This document shows, in pieces, positions 12,965 to 26,900 of a DNA stretch of 64,000 nt. Source of the DNA: Panonychus citri (taxonomy: Eukaryota > Arthropoda > Arachnida > Trombidiformes > Tetranychidae); assembly GCF_014898815.1 (NCBI RefSeq), contig NW_026515530.1, forward strand, positions 664,046 to 728,045. The letters run 5' to 3'. A model generated the notes under the pieces. The model had not been told where the DNA came from. It searched no databases and saw nothing but the letters and a program-made list of their open reading frames with translations. The first letter of the stretch is position 1; each line of letters begins with the position of its first letter. A program made the translations under genes and the position numbers.

Positions 12965-14373
12965 CCGCTGAGATTGTAGACATAAATTTATAGAGAAAAA
13001 GAGAGATAAAAGTTCGAGGGAGAAAAAGAAGAAAAAAGTTCGCTAAAGGCCTCATTATCATCTTTCTCATGTTGCTGATGATGAAAAATGTACATCATTT
13101 AACCTTTGCTTTTTTTGTGTCGGAAACGAGTTGCAAACCAGAATGATGATAATGATGATGAGGATGAAGATGAAAATGATGATCGTGCCAAAGTTTTATG
13201 TGCAAGCTGTAAAAGTCTACTAGGCGCTATATTCAAATAGATCACATCCCGCGGTGCTAAGAGTATACGAGGTCGATTTCCTTGCTTCTCTCTTTCTCTC
13301 TCTCTCATTTCTATTGAATCGTATCTGCGATTTGATGAAGATGGAGAAAGAAAAAATTTCTCTCTTTTTCATCATCTTTTGTTCTTTTTTCTCTTCCACC
13401 ACCAGGCCACCTTTCTTTAGACTTTACAATGCTCTTTTATCATTATTATTATTATCATCCTCTCATCTTCATCTTCATCATCATCATTATGTTTTATTAT
13501 TAGTTCTAACTAAAGAATCGAAATGAGCCTTTTCCCAGTTTCTTTTGATGCTTGAAAAAAAACGTTACCTTTTCCTTGTAAAACCAATGCGAAAGCAAAA
13601 AACGCGTTAAAAATTGAACGTTTTTTTTTTTATCATCCTCATCTTCATCTTGCTATTATTATGGTTATGTTAAGTTAACACGTTGTATTGTGTGTGTGTG
13701 TTTTGTTGATGAGCTTGTACATATTGTGCTGATCCTTTCATGTGGTTAGTTACCTGAACCACACGCTCCCATCGCATCATGATAAAGGTTATTATCATTA
13801 AATTGTTTAGCCAACAATCAAGAGTAACAAATAGATGGATGAAATTGTCTCTGATTAGAACCAAAGACAATATTGATAATCTGGAAAAGGGAAACGATTA
13901 AGTTCTTGAATTAGGTAAAGGTGTGAGTCGAGGACAGTGGGCAGTGCGAATGCTGTCTAATTGTGTTTATATTGCGTTTGCACTTGGGGAGGGAACCTTG
14001 TTTTCCGCCTTAAAGGTAAAGACACTTTTGTCCAGCAAACAAATACAAAAGGAGGTAACTCGATGTCGACCTTTTTTCTTTCTGATCGACGATTGAACGA
14101 AGGTCGAACCGGTAACGAGTGAGGATAAATACAACAACAAAAAAAGGACTTCGGTGGGATGAACCTCGAAGAAGGAAAGAAAATTGTAAATTTCCTGTTC
14201 ACATTTTCTTCTTGCTCTTCATCATCATCATCATCTTTTCAGTTTCCTGTTTTTACTTTGATATTGTGAATGCTACCCTGGAACCGCCCCATTCTCATAT
14301 TATTCATAATAGAATAGAATAAAAATATAAGAGAGAACTTTATTTCTCTCTTCTTTTCATCATCATCATCATC

Positions 14374-14374
<1 letters not shown>

Positions 14375-14406
<32 letters not shown>
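14375..14406 (+). repeat. (TC)n microsatellite, 32 bp
   Basis: Uninterrupted TC run directly after a short (ATC)n run. Confidence 0.95.
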
Positions 14407-14409
<3 letters not shown>

Positions 14410-17400
14410 CAAGGTTATTATTATTTCTTATTATCATTTCATTCACTAAGATTTATTGGCCTTCATATATAATAATATTTACCATTTACTTGATTCTGAG
14501 TTCTAAAGATGAAGATGAAGATGATGATGAGGATGACAATCGTTCCGGATACTGATTGTATTAAAGCAAATGCTTTTCATCCTTCCAATAATTTTCATCT
14601 CATGAAAATCAATAATTTTAAAATTCGCATCCAAATCAATTTTTGAAAATTTTGTAATTTTCACCGTTGATTAGCAACAATTTAAGTTAATTGTAGTGAA
14701 CAGCAATAAATAAGAATCACACTCTTTTCTTTTTGATTGATTGATTCTTATCAATAATATTACGAGTTTATCTCGATCTGCCTTTAGGCCATTTTTACCC
14801 CCGAATTTGAAATATAAAAAAAAACGCCGATCCGATTAAACCACAATTACGGTACAACAATAGATCACGAATTAACTATTATTATAATGATTTCGACTCA
14901 CGCATTTACCTGTAAAACCAAATGTTCATTAGTTTATAATTAAATTGAAAATTGTAGTTAAATAAGTGACAATTGATTAATCTAACCAATATATGTAATC
15001 ACCTATTACCAGAGTTAATCAATTGATGAAATTGATTGTTCAATGAAAAGATAGACAAAAATACACAACATTTATTGATTATTGATTGTTGCACATTCAG
15101 TTGATTGTTGGACTGTTATTTTTAACGGTAAATATATGAAAAAAAATCAATTTAATCATATTGATATTGTGTTATTATTATCATTAAATGATTCAAGTTA
15201 ATGATTAGTTATCAAAATGTTTGTTATTATTATTTTTTTTTCATAATATATCACATTTTGTTATTATCAATGATAATATTGATAATAATTAATGATAATG
15301 ATATATAAATATATGCCAATAGCACAATCAAATGATTATAATGATACAATCAACTGATCATTATTTGCAAACAAAGTTTTTTATGGTTGGTTTAATTTGG
15401 TGATTTTTTTTTGTCCGCGAAAAAAAAGTTTTCAAATTACGATTGTGATTAAGGTGAAAATCATATTGATGCCCATATGATTGTCATCAATTGCTGTCAT
15501 TGGCATCGCTCTCAGATCTCATTGTCCTCCTAATTTTCATCCTCATCATCCTCATCTTTTGATATCATGCAGTTTCCATCATGACAGAGATACATTGATT
15601 TTTAATGGGTAATTTTTGTTATCACAGCAAATTAATTTAACTCACTTTCTTTATCAACAATTTATGCTTCATGTTTATAGCATGTGAAGATGAGGATGAG
15701 GATGATGATGATGATGATGGTAGAAAGCAAACAACAAGGTATCTTCCTAATCATACGCTCCAAGAATCATCAATATATCTTCATCTTCATCATTGGCATC
15801 ATCTTCATCTCATGCAACTGTAAAAATAGATCTCAATACAGACTCAATGATGGATGAGGAAAATGTCTTCATCTTTGCGTTTCTCTTTTCTTCTTAGTAT
15901 ATCTTCATCATCATCATCATCATTATCACCATTCTTATTATTATCATCAATGTGTTACACTTTTTCATCCTCATCTTCATCCTCATCATCTACCTGTCTT
16001 TGTATCACGAAAACATCATTGGATTTGTTTTTGTGAAATTAAGATGTTGATTGTAGTTCCCTTGCTTGTTAAGCTGGAAAAACAAATTCCATCGTTTTTT
16101 GCTGGTTAACAACAATTAAAGTTTCATTGCAATTGTAACAATTTATTAATCATATTGAGAATTGATCATTTTTCAAGTTAACTAATTGCATTCCAATAGT
16201 TAAATATTTGTTTCCAATTTGGCAACATTATTAATCATTTAGAAAAGTTTTTAATTGTTGTTTCCTGTTGTTAGATAATTAGTCAAAAAGTATCAGAATT
16301 ATCATCATCATTTTTCATGAGTTTCAATCAAATTTGTGTCAAAGAGGAAAATTGATTAATTAATTGTTGAAGATACGCTAATCAATTGGGTAATTGATGA
16401 TCAATTGAAACTTTTCGCGTTTCCCATTAGATTCAATTATTGATTTGAAAGGTTACATTCAATTGAATTTGATTCATGAGTTGAAGTACAGAAAAATACA
16501 GAGAAATGAAGAGAGAGAGGAAGATGAAGATGAAGATGAAGATGAAGAGGAGGTGGGAAAAGAGGTGGAGGAGGAGGAGGTGGAAGGTGGGAAAGTGAAT
16601 ATAAGATTAATATTGAGTGTGGGTATCATTTTTATCCCTTGGTTGAGATTCCAAGAAAATACAACAAATAGGATGAGATGTACAAGAAGATAAGACATAA
16701 GATGCTAGAATCTAGATCCATCATCATCCTCATCCTTTCAACTCATCTGATGATCCACTTCCTATACTTGCTCTATAGAAAGAGAGGGAGACAGAGAGAT
16801 AACAAAATAAGTGGATCGATAAAATAACAACAAGAGTAAATATTATAACATAATAATAGTTACACAGTATCGAGTGTAAGAGTTACTTTAATTGGAAACT
16901 TGATAACATGGAAGAAGAAAAAAATATCATAATAATAACCATAAGCTTCAGTAAACTCAGAATAATAATAGAATCCGAGTTGGAAAGAATTTCGAATGTC
17001 GAGCATATATAGTTTCGAATTTTCGAATTGAACAATTTCGAGTTCTCTTTCTCTTTGCCTTTGAAAAGTTCAGAATCTTTCGGTGTAAAAATATCGTCAC
17101 AATTAACTCACTAGAAAGTTCTAATTATCTAAATATATTTTTTATAAAGTTTCTTTTTCGAGGAAAGAAAAGTTTTAAGCATTTTTAAGTTCGAAGTATT
17201 TTTTTTACAACATCTTTCATCTCATTATCATCTTTCGTCTATTGTTATTTTTTCAATATCGTTAATGATGACGATGAGTTAAAAGATATAATCATCATCA
17301 TCATCATCATCTCCCCAGGAATCTAGTTCATGGTTGAATCAATGGATAACAATAGAGATTCAATTTTAACTTTTAACATGAGCAAATCTATTAATAGTTA

Positions 17401-17633
17401 CAACAGGTAATGGTCAAAACAAAAGGTAGACAAGCAGGTAAAGTGTCAAAATTTTGTTGAAAAAATAGAAATTTATAATCTGAAATAGCCACTGGTCAGC
17501 AATTGCCGTGTCTGGTGAAACTCATCAACGCGAGACTTTGAAAACTCATTAACAAAATGTATCACTTGTTATCAATAAGTTACAAGTTTTTCATGTTCTT
17601 GACCCTTTACTTGTGTCCACTCCCTGTGTTTAC

Positions 17634-17634
<1 letters not shown>

Positions 17635-17693
<59 letters not shown>
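17635..17693 (+). repeat. (TC)n microsatellite, 59 bp
   Basis: Second longest dinucleotide run in the window, uninterrupted. Confidence 0.97.
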
Positions 17694-17697
<4 letters not shown>

Positions 17698-20593
17698 GGT
17701 ATATTACAATAGTCAAAAAGTCCTAATCGTTCACAGTTAATTTGATTCTGTCTCCACCTTAACCTTGTCCGAGTCTCTGTTCGAGTCTTGTTTTTGTCGG
17801 TTTATTGAAGAAAGAGAAAGAAGAAGAAAAAAACTTTCACTTTCGACTCAAAGTCACTACAAAACAATCAAGTTAATTGTGATCATTATCAGATTATCAA
17901 CAACAACAAACTAAACTTTTCAAACTGTTTCAAAATCACAAACCATCAACTAATCAGAATGATCAATTATCAATCTTTATTATCTGATTTTCAATATTTC
18001 CCTTCAAGGTATTAACATTGATTTTCTTTGAACATGATTAATATTGTTCCCATTAATTGGGTTAATGATTAATTGTAAACAATATTCTCAAGTTAATTGT
18101 AATTCAATTGATAAAAGATAAAAAAAAATTACGTTTCATAAAAAAAGAGTTTAATTAGTAATAATAATGAAGAAAAAGAAAATCAATTGGAATTCACTGA
18201 TTTTTGATAAAGTTCTGAATGATGAGGATGATGATGAAAGATAATGATGAAGATAAAAATGATCCTATAACCAGGATGATAATAAAAGCATCATCATCTA
18301 TTATAGGACCAGAATTCATTGGGAATCAACTCAGATGTAATGATTTACTGGATTCATATAAATTCATGATGAAAGTAACATGAGATTCTTGAAAATTATA
18401 TATTGATTTATATATTGAATCTGAATCAAGTTTATCTAACTATTGGAACAATTTTATCAGTATCAATGTTTACACGTTCAAATATTTACCTTTACCAAAG
18501 GGAAGATGAGGATGAGGAGGTGGAAAGGTGGAGAGTGGGGAGTTTTTTGGGCGTTGATTAGACAACCTCATAAAAACCACCCACTTTACACCCTCTCTCC
18601 CTCACTCTCACTCTCACTCTCTCATAGTCATAACCATTATCTCACTGTCGATGCTCATTTATTTACCTTGATCTAGAAATTTTAATCAATAATTGATCAC
18701 AATTGTGTTACCTGCTTGATTGTTTATCGTTATCGATGGATAAGATTATCGGTCTTAATTTTTAAGGTGATTAACGTCACACTGAGTTGATTTGAATGGT
18801 GTCCGAATGGTCAGTTGATATAAGAAGTTGAAAAAAAAACAAAATATGATTAAGATAATGAGAGAGAAAGTGAAGTTTTTTCTTCATCTTATTCCTCAGG
18901 TAAATAAACGAGGAAAATTTAACAATGAGTTTTGTCTCTTTTTCGGAAGATGATGAGGATGAGGAAGAGCAAGAAGATGAAAAAGAGCAACGAAAAGAAA
19001 AATACTAAAAGTTGTAAGATGAAAGTCATTCATAATAGTGGAACCAATTAGAAAGAAAAGAAAGAAGATAAAAGGATGAAAAGATGATAATGAGAAGAGA
19101 GAGAGAAAGAGAGGATTGACCATAGGAATTAATGTTTGACCAACACTTTTACCTTTTGATAATATTTGTTCATTTGTGAGGGTTAAGGTAAATCTTTACA
19201 TAGGAGTGACAAGGTAGATGAGGATAGTGTATGTTTCGTGTTGTAGTTAACCCTCTATGGGGTAGAAAGACTGTCAAGAGAAAGAGGAAGATGAAAGAAA
19301 ATCATCTTTTCATCTTCCTCATCTTTCACTCTTTCTTTCATAACAAAATCTTCTTTATCTTCTTAAGCCGTTTTAACCTGTCACCTTAACTTGATACATT
19401 TATACATGTTCTCCTCTTTTATCTTCTCTCTCTCTCTCCATCATCCGCCATGTTACTTTGTGAATTATTTGCTAAGAGAATCAGGATAATGATGAAGATA
19501 ATCAAAGAAAATGACCTCAGGTCAGTTATCATGAAAAAAGAGCCTAAAGTGATCTTGGAAGAGATTTCGATTTCATCTTATATCAGTATTTCCACTATTT
19601 CAATTGTCTTGAGGTTTAATTCATGATTAGTATTAAATGATTATCATTAACTTAATCACAATCCTTTTAGTCTCTGATACATCATCTTGACTTTTTCTCC
19701 CAATGCTTGACCAATTGGACAAAATGTTTCAAGTGACCAACGAGTGCCTATTGACTTGTAACAATTTCTGTCCAATTATTGTTTATATTTACATTCACTG
19801 GACTGGTCAATGTATTTGTCTCACGCTCTCTTCAATTAATTTACATAATGATGATTTGCAATCATTTACAGACACATACAATTAAATTGTTACACTTAAT
19901 CACAATTGAATAACAACATTGAGATAAATTCAGTTATCAAATTAAACCGTGAAAATTTGGCACAAAAAGAAACCAGAAAAAGAAAAAGTTATCCAACTAA
20001 TCCGATATGGTTTCTTAACAATTAACTAATCATAATAATAGATTAAATCATACATTTCATGGTTAATTATTATCCAGGCAAATGATTTATTCACAATTAA
20101 TTTAATTCGCCGTAAAATCAAATTATGATTACTTTCATTTCTCACAAAATGTCAACAACAATTGTCCACAAATAATAGAAAACAATTTACTTTTTTTTCT
20201 ATTCTCTTCTTAAATCAAATCAAATTATCCTTAATAATGATAAATTTCCAATTTTATCACAATCAATTCTAATCATAGACAATTAATGATCGTTGAAAAA
20301 GTTAATTGTGTAAACATTTAGAAGAAAAAAAGAAAGAAATTGAAGCGCCATCTCTTGTTAGTTTTTCGTTCTAATATTCGATAAACTTAATTGTTTTTTT
20401 TTTCGAGTCCAAGTTAATTTTTTGTCCAATTCTCGATTCGAATGTGGAAACTTTTCAATAAATAAATAGCAAAACCTTGACATCTAAAAGTTTGGGCTTA
20501 TAGGTCACTTTTTTTGGTCAAGATTTTTTTTCCTTTCGGGTCCAAGTGAACAAAAAAGTTAGGAGAGTTTTTTTGTCTTCTCTTTCTTATCAC

Positions 20594-20595
<2 letters not shown>

Positions 20596-20648
<53 letters not shown>
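20596..20648 (+). repeat. (GA)n microsatellite, 53 bp, just upstream of the Sp coding exon
   Basis: Uninterrupted GA run ending about 105 bp before the splice acceptor of the Sp exon. Arthropod GAGA-factor-type proteins bind such tracts. Whether it marks an alternative promoter or is simply intronic cannot be told from the sequence. Confidence 0.97.
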
Positions 20649-20652
<4 letters not shown>

Positions 20653-20754
20653 CCCTCACCATCACAAGTCCAACCTCTTACCTTGACCCTTAGAGAGCCA
20701 CCTATCTAATGATTATCTTCTCTTTCTTTCTCTCTTTCTTTGAACCTTATCCAG

Positions 20755-21352
20755 AATCACCACTTGGCCCTGTTAAATGCCCAATGTGAGAAACTGAGCC
20801 ATAAGACACCCCCACCTCTGGCCGATGCTGCAGTGGGCAAAGGTTTCTACCCTTGGAAAAAATCAGCCACTCTCTCATCAACCAGTTCCCCAAGCGGCTT
20901 ATCAGAAATCAACGGGAGTTCAAACGGAGTAGGAGGTGGAACCATCGTCAACAGTAACAACACCGCCACCACCAACACCAGTAACAACAACTCGAGTAAC
21001 AACAACAACAACAACAACAGTAACAATCACAACGGTAACAATTCAACAAATAGTAATAACAATTCAAACAGTTCATCAAATAGTAATAGTAATTCAAATA
21101 ATTCTTCATCATCATCTTCAGGTAATGATAATTATTTAATTATAGCCAATAAAATAAAAAGTGATTCTAATCCAGAGACAAAGTGTTATCATGTTGATTC
21201 AACTCGATTAACACCTTCATCTCAACTTAAATCAACTTTAACAGAATTAACTAATTGTTCACCATTATCTCCAACCTACTCTTCTCCTTCCCTCTCAGCT
21301 CCATCACCACAACTTCACCATTCACATGCACATCATTCAACGTCAAATCATC

Positions 21353-21384
<32 letters not shown>

Positions 21385-22845
21385 CAACAACACCAACATC
21401 AACTATCTCACCATCAACAACAACATCTTCAACAGCAACACCATCAACACCAACAGCATCCTCATCATTTAAATAACCACCATTCACATCATCACCCTCA
21501 ACATCCAACACCACCACCTCCAACCTCATCTGTACTTGGCTCAGGTTATCATCAGCGTCCATCGTCGGTCTCCTCATCACCTTGTGGCTCCCTTGGAGTG
21601 ACCTCTCCCTCTGTTAATAATTCAACTTCCAATAGTACCAATAATAATACAACAAACGGTTCATCAACTGGATCAACCAGCTCATCATCTTCTGTATCAA
21701 ATTCAATCGGCGGCAGTGGACTAATCAGTGGCTCAGTGAGCTCACCTTATGCTGTTAGTGATTCACTTTTTTACCCCGGCTCACCGGTAGTTACCTCAGT
21801 GTCAACTTCCGTTAGTGGTGATAATCAAGGAAGCTTTTTAACAACCGCCAATATGCACGGAGCAGCGGAAGCATCTCAAGCAGCCCATCTTGGGTCAATG
21901 TATTCACGTGTCTCAAGTGACCCCTATGGATGGTCATTTAATATGAATCATCCATCTCATGTACCCTCAATTAAAGCTGAAGTTAATCATCTCTCTTACC
22001 CAACCTCTTGTTGGGATGTTCACTCAGCGGCTTCTGCAGCTTCAGCTAATCCTTGGCTTTGCGATACTAGCTCTTTACACTCAGCTGCAGCCTCTTTAGG
22101 ATCATCAAACTATGGAAGCTCAGCTCCCGATTATGGATTAGGAACAGCAACTCTTAACGCACTAACAGCATCAGCTGCCAATGTTGCCGCTGCTGCCTCA
22201 GCGGCAGCAACAAGTTCCTCGGCTGCACATTTACTTTCATCAGGACAACATCTTTTACCAGATACTTATAAAAATATGTTACCACCTTCAACAGTTTCAG
22301 CCTCATCAGCAGCCGCAGCCGCTGCAGCAGCAGTTTCACCTTTCACCCTTTCCCAACCCACCTTGTCCCAAGTGCCATCACCACGATCAACTCGCCGTTA
22401 CACCGGACGGGCAACATGTGATTGTCCCAATTGTCAGGAAACCGAGAGACTCGGACCCGCCGGGATACACGCAAAGAAAAAGCTAACCCATAACTGTCAC
22501 ATCCCAGGCTGTGGTAAAGTCTATGGTAAAACCTCCCACCTTAAGGCTCACCTTCGTTGGCACACCGGTGAACGTCCTTTCGTCTGTAATTGGCTTTTCT
22601 GTGGTAAAAGATTCACACGTTCCGATGAGCTTCAACGACACCTACGAACCCACACCGGTGAGAAACGATTCCAGTGTCATGTGTGTCAAAAACGCTTCAT
22701 GAGATCAGATCATCTCTCCAAGCACGTTAAGACCCACACCGGCGCTGAAGGTAAAAAAGGTTCAGCCAGTGATTCAGAAAATAGTCAATCCGAGGCGACC
22801 CTTGCAAATCAACAATCAACACCCGGACCCCAATCCAATTATTAA
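20755..22845 (+). CDS. Sp6-9 class C2H2 zinc-finger transcription factor (3' coding exon, 696 aa)
   Basis: Sequence-specific nuclear activator of the Sp/KLF family; members of this class act in limb and appendage outgrowth and neural development. Counting from the first residue of this exon: an Sp box (LALLNAQCEKL, about 4-14) and the class motif KGFYPWKK (29-36), an Asn/Ser-rich run (about 66-123), a His/Gln-rich run (about 188-250), Ala-rich stretches, a Btd box with CDCPNC (about 555-560), then three C2H2 fingers (581-661) reading GKTSHLKAH, TRSDELQRH and MRSDHLSKH. The fingers and Btd box look like Sp8/Sp9. The exon starts after the acceptor CTTATCCAG. The open frame extends only to a stop at 20,710 and has no upstream ATG; the first in-frame ATG lies far inside the protein. 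A first coding exon is therefore missing here and must lie upstream. The homopolymers are longer than in vertebrate relatives. Confidence 0.95.
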
Positions 22846-23410
22846 TCCAATCTCTCAATTAATTAACTAATTAATCCATCGAACTTTTTCCTTCTCTCTC
22901 TCTCTTATACTTTGTCTTCTCTCTCATCATCATCATCATCATCATTTCCATCATCATCATGTTTCCTTTTTCTTTCCCTTTGCGAACTTTTTTTTTCTTC
23001 TCATCATAATTGTTCACAATCAACAATCAATGTTTCAGATTCACAATTAACTAATTGTGTCTCCTTTTCCCCTTCCCTTGTATTTGTGTGTGTTTAACAA
23101 AACAATCATGAATCTCAACCAAAAAATTAACTTGGAATCTGTAATCTTAATCAATTATAAAATCACAATCATCAATTAATTAATTACAGTAACAATTACA
23201 ACTAACTAATTAAATAAATAACAAAAAAAATGATAATAGGTAAACAAAACAATTTGATAAATTAAAAATTGACACAAAAAAAAATTAATCTTTTGCTTCA
23301 ACAATCAAAATTGTCTTAATTTATTTGCAATCAATTACAATCACAATTAAAAGTAAATCGTGTAAACTTATCAAAAAGTTTTCCAACTTATCGAGTTCTC
23401 AATTATCACT

Positions 23411-23958
23411 TGACCAGTTATCCATTAACTGACCATTTAAACCACTGGCTAAGTGTTAAGTGTTTATCTTATCTTAATTGTTGATCATTTTCATCAGTTG
23501 TGGTCAGTTGATAATTGATTGGTTGCTCTTTGGTCAGCTTATCAATAATTGACCATCTTTCAGCTTGACCTAACAACTGATTTCTATCAGGTTCGATATC
23601 CAACAGAGAGAACGAAAAGAAAGAGAGAAAAAAATTATTCGAAAAGGAAACAAAATCGAATATAGAACAAAAAAAATTCGATCAACTCATGAGTGATACA
23701 AGTTCTAGAACTTATCAATAATTTACTGACCGTTTATGGTCAAGTAAAATATTAGACATTGAGTAAAGTAAATTTTTCGACTCATTGAATTAGAAATTAG
23801 TTCTTATTAGTGATGAACTTAAGGGTCAATCAAACGCGGAAAGAAAATCGTCCAATGAGTTTCGGATGAGAATAAGAAAGAAAATAATCAATGAAAGAAT
23901 GAAAAAGAAAAAAAATGAGATGAAATACTTGACCATCACTAGAATTATCACTTGACCT
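23411..23958. promoter_or_regulatory. Cluster of TGACCA/TGACCT half-sites
   Basis: Nine matches to TGACC[A/T] or its complement in 548 bp (23,411; 23,430; 23,501; 23,531; 23,550; 23,566; 23,737; 23,930; 23,953), about 0.6 kb downstream of the Sp stop codon. Such words are nuclear-receptor-like half-sites. Function is inferred only from the density. Confidence 0.4.
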
Positions 23959-26900
23959 TGAAAAAGTTGGAAAATACAGAAAAAAGTCCAATTTTTTTCT
24001 TGATAAATTCTGAAATTCTTTCAAATTCAATAATATCATGAAAATATCTCTTTTCTCCAGCTCGATGTTTATTCCTGTTATTTAATAACACCCAAATTAT
24101 AATGATACGTTTCAACTGTTTCCATCATCTTCTCATCCTTTCCTCATCTCAGTCTCTTCTTACTTGTTCACTTTCTCATCCTTATGATACTCTTTCAGCA
24201 TCATCGCTATTTTACATTTAAATTACAAACCTGAAACCTCCAAGTGTTACTTTAATTTAATATCAATTCGAATTCACTATAATCCTTCCTCATCACCCTC
24301 TTAGTTTATTTCCACCCTCAATCTCTCCACCTCCTTTTTTTTAACCTTCTCCTCCTTCAACTTCAACTTCATCTTTCCTTTACTCTGATCATCACCACGC
24401 CTTCAAGTATTTCTCATCCTCTCTCCAAGATATATCATCATCATCACCATGTAATATTATCTCATATTCACCATGATCCCATGGAGTTTATTTCTTTTTA
24501 TCGCTAATTTGATATTGATGCATTTTCCAGAAAGAAAATACGATTTTCCACTTGACAGAATTTCTCCCTTTCCACCCCATACATTCAATTCAATTTATTA
24601 TTTATTAGCCTTTCATGCTTTAACCTCTCTTTCTCTCTCTCTCTCTGCAGACACACACCCTTAACCCTCACCCTTTGCCCTTTCACTTTCATTCACACGA
24701 TGAAAAGTGTGGCATCACCAATATGTCAACATTAACACTCTCAATTTAATTTCCTCTTTTTTAATCCATAAAAACTTAATCAATCCTCATTTTCACTAAT
24801 CATAGAGATTTGCCCAAGAAAAAAAAACCAATTCATCACTTGTATCAATCTAAATGAAACGGTTCTTATCCATGGTGATCATGAAAATATACTGGTAAAC
24901 AATTGATTCTGTTGAAACATTGAATATTGTTATAACCATCAGAGCCTAATTTAATAAATACAAATAATACAAATGAGACTATTTCTATTGTTTGATTGGC
25001 CAGTTGATTCAGTTCAATAAGACACTTACCCATTTCCTAGAATCGCAATCGAAACTGATTGGATAACCAATAAGAGCTTGTTATCAATCCTTTCACTAGA
25101 TAAATAATTCTTAATGTAAAGTTAACATTTGAGTGGATGAGATATCGTTCTGAGATGCATAATAATAGTTAAAGAACGAGAATTTGAATTAAAGTGAAAC
25201 GAAAAATAAACATTCCAAGTATAACGAAAATAATATGCTAATACCATCATGTCGAAAGTTCATCGAATACATCGTCGATTCTGATTGATAATCATCGTGG
25301 ATTAACATTAATCGCGATATTTGGGACAATTTCTCTTCTAATATTATGAAATAAGTCACAATTTACCAATTGGTTCGAATAGAGAAAAACTTTTTGTTCG
25401 AACACACCTTTTTCCATCCGGATTGATTTCCTATAATCAAATTTATCATCATCACTTATCCAAACCTTGACATGACCCGAGGGAACTTATCCAAAGCCAC
25501 TAGATCAAAGATCATAATAATTTTCACCCTGAATACATGAAGCACAAGTTGAATGATATCAAATTCATCATGTGAAGTATCAGTTTAATGTTATTAGCAT
25601 TTGAAAGAGGAAAAAATTGCTCGAGGCAAGATTAAATTGTCGAGAAAATAAATCGAACTATAATTATCAAGGTGAATAATCTTGGAACCAATTATGCTAC
25701 CATTTTGTCATCATCATCATCATCAACCTTTTCTCATGAGAGACTATTCTGTCTCAATGTCAACCAGTTCAACAATCAAATTAACAACAACAACAATTTA
25801 GACAATAACAATTTAAAACATTCACATGAAGCCAACATTTGCTACTCAACTAAATGATATCAATGATAATTTAATTATCATTATCTATTAATAGAAAAGC
25901 AAAACTAATCTTTAATTTGTAAATTGTTTTAATCATTGATCATCCGAGGATAATAAAAAAAAGGTACAATATAATTAAGAGTAGGATTATAATCAACATG
26001 GATTAATTAGTTTCCATGATTAAACTCATTTGTTTGCTATATAAGCTAATTGCAAATGCTTTTTGCAAATTATTTTGTTAATCATCATCACCATCATCGT
26101 TATCATCATCATCATCATCATTATTGTCATCTTCATCTTCATCTTCATCTTCATTGGTTATGTCCACTTTTCCCAGGTAACCTCATCTCTTATAAAGGGC
26201 GGTCTCATTATCATCATCATCCCAATTATCAGCTGACCACAGAAAGACAAAAATGAGAGAGAAATGATCAAACTCCTCCCCTTATTCAATCATCATCATC
26301 ATCACAATCATGATTATCTTCATCATATTTTAATCGTAATCTGGTTTCTATGTTTACAAATCATTTGCCTGGTTTATATGTAAACCTTTTGGTTAACCTA
26401 ATTATCATCCTCGTCTGAACCTGAAGAGACAAGGATGTCAAATGAAGATGACAATTGATGATGACACTGCTTCTGATTGTCATCTTAATGATATAAACAA
26501 TTAGTAAAAGTAACTAATTAACATGATCATCATCTTGATAATCATTTGCATCTTCATTAAGAAAAAATTATTGTCAAGATGCGAGGAAAAAAAAAGTTGG
26601 TGGCAATTTTCAGTTTCTCTCAGCATATTAATAGACCCATGATTATCTTAAAGGTTTTGTTTTCTTGTTTTTTGGTGTAAAATTTACAATAACAAGGATC
26701 AAGGATCTTAATTATCATTATGTTGATCAGTTTAAATTGTCAGATACATTTTTGTTTCCCTGTCAACTATTAGCAGAAAAAAAAAATCATCACCATTATA
26801 ATACACGGTGAAAGAAAGTCACCAAAAATCAACCAACCAATTGGTTTGTTTCTTGTTCAAGGTGAGATCAGGGAAGCGTTACCATGGATTAGGGAATGAT

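Larger units (their letters stand above)
2361..20754. other. Long non-coding region upstream of (possibly intron 1 of) Sp6-9
   Basis: No gene was recognised in 18.4 kb. All short open frames are translations of simple repeats (Ser/Asp/Met runs from TCA/ATG repeats, Arg-Glu/Leu-Ser runs from GA/TC tracts). The region carries long GA/TC tracts (listed separately), many CAGGTAA words, a 42-bp perfect palindrome at 12,450 and a duplicated 17-bp motif at 4994/5762. This is the picture of cis-regulatory DNA of a developmental gene; whether it is intronic depends on the unproven exon at 2301. Confidence 0.6.

Noticed and set aside
15620..15640. TATCACAGC, resembling the miR-2 family seed region
   Set aside because: The rest of the mature sequence does not match and no hairpin partner lies nearby.
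21251..21580. 109-codon minus-strand frame inside the Sp gene
   Set aside because: Antisense of the His/Gln-coding CAC/CAA repeats; Val/Asp-rich and contained in a confident gene.
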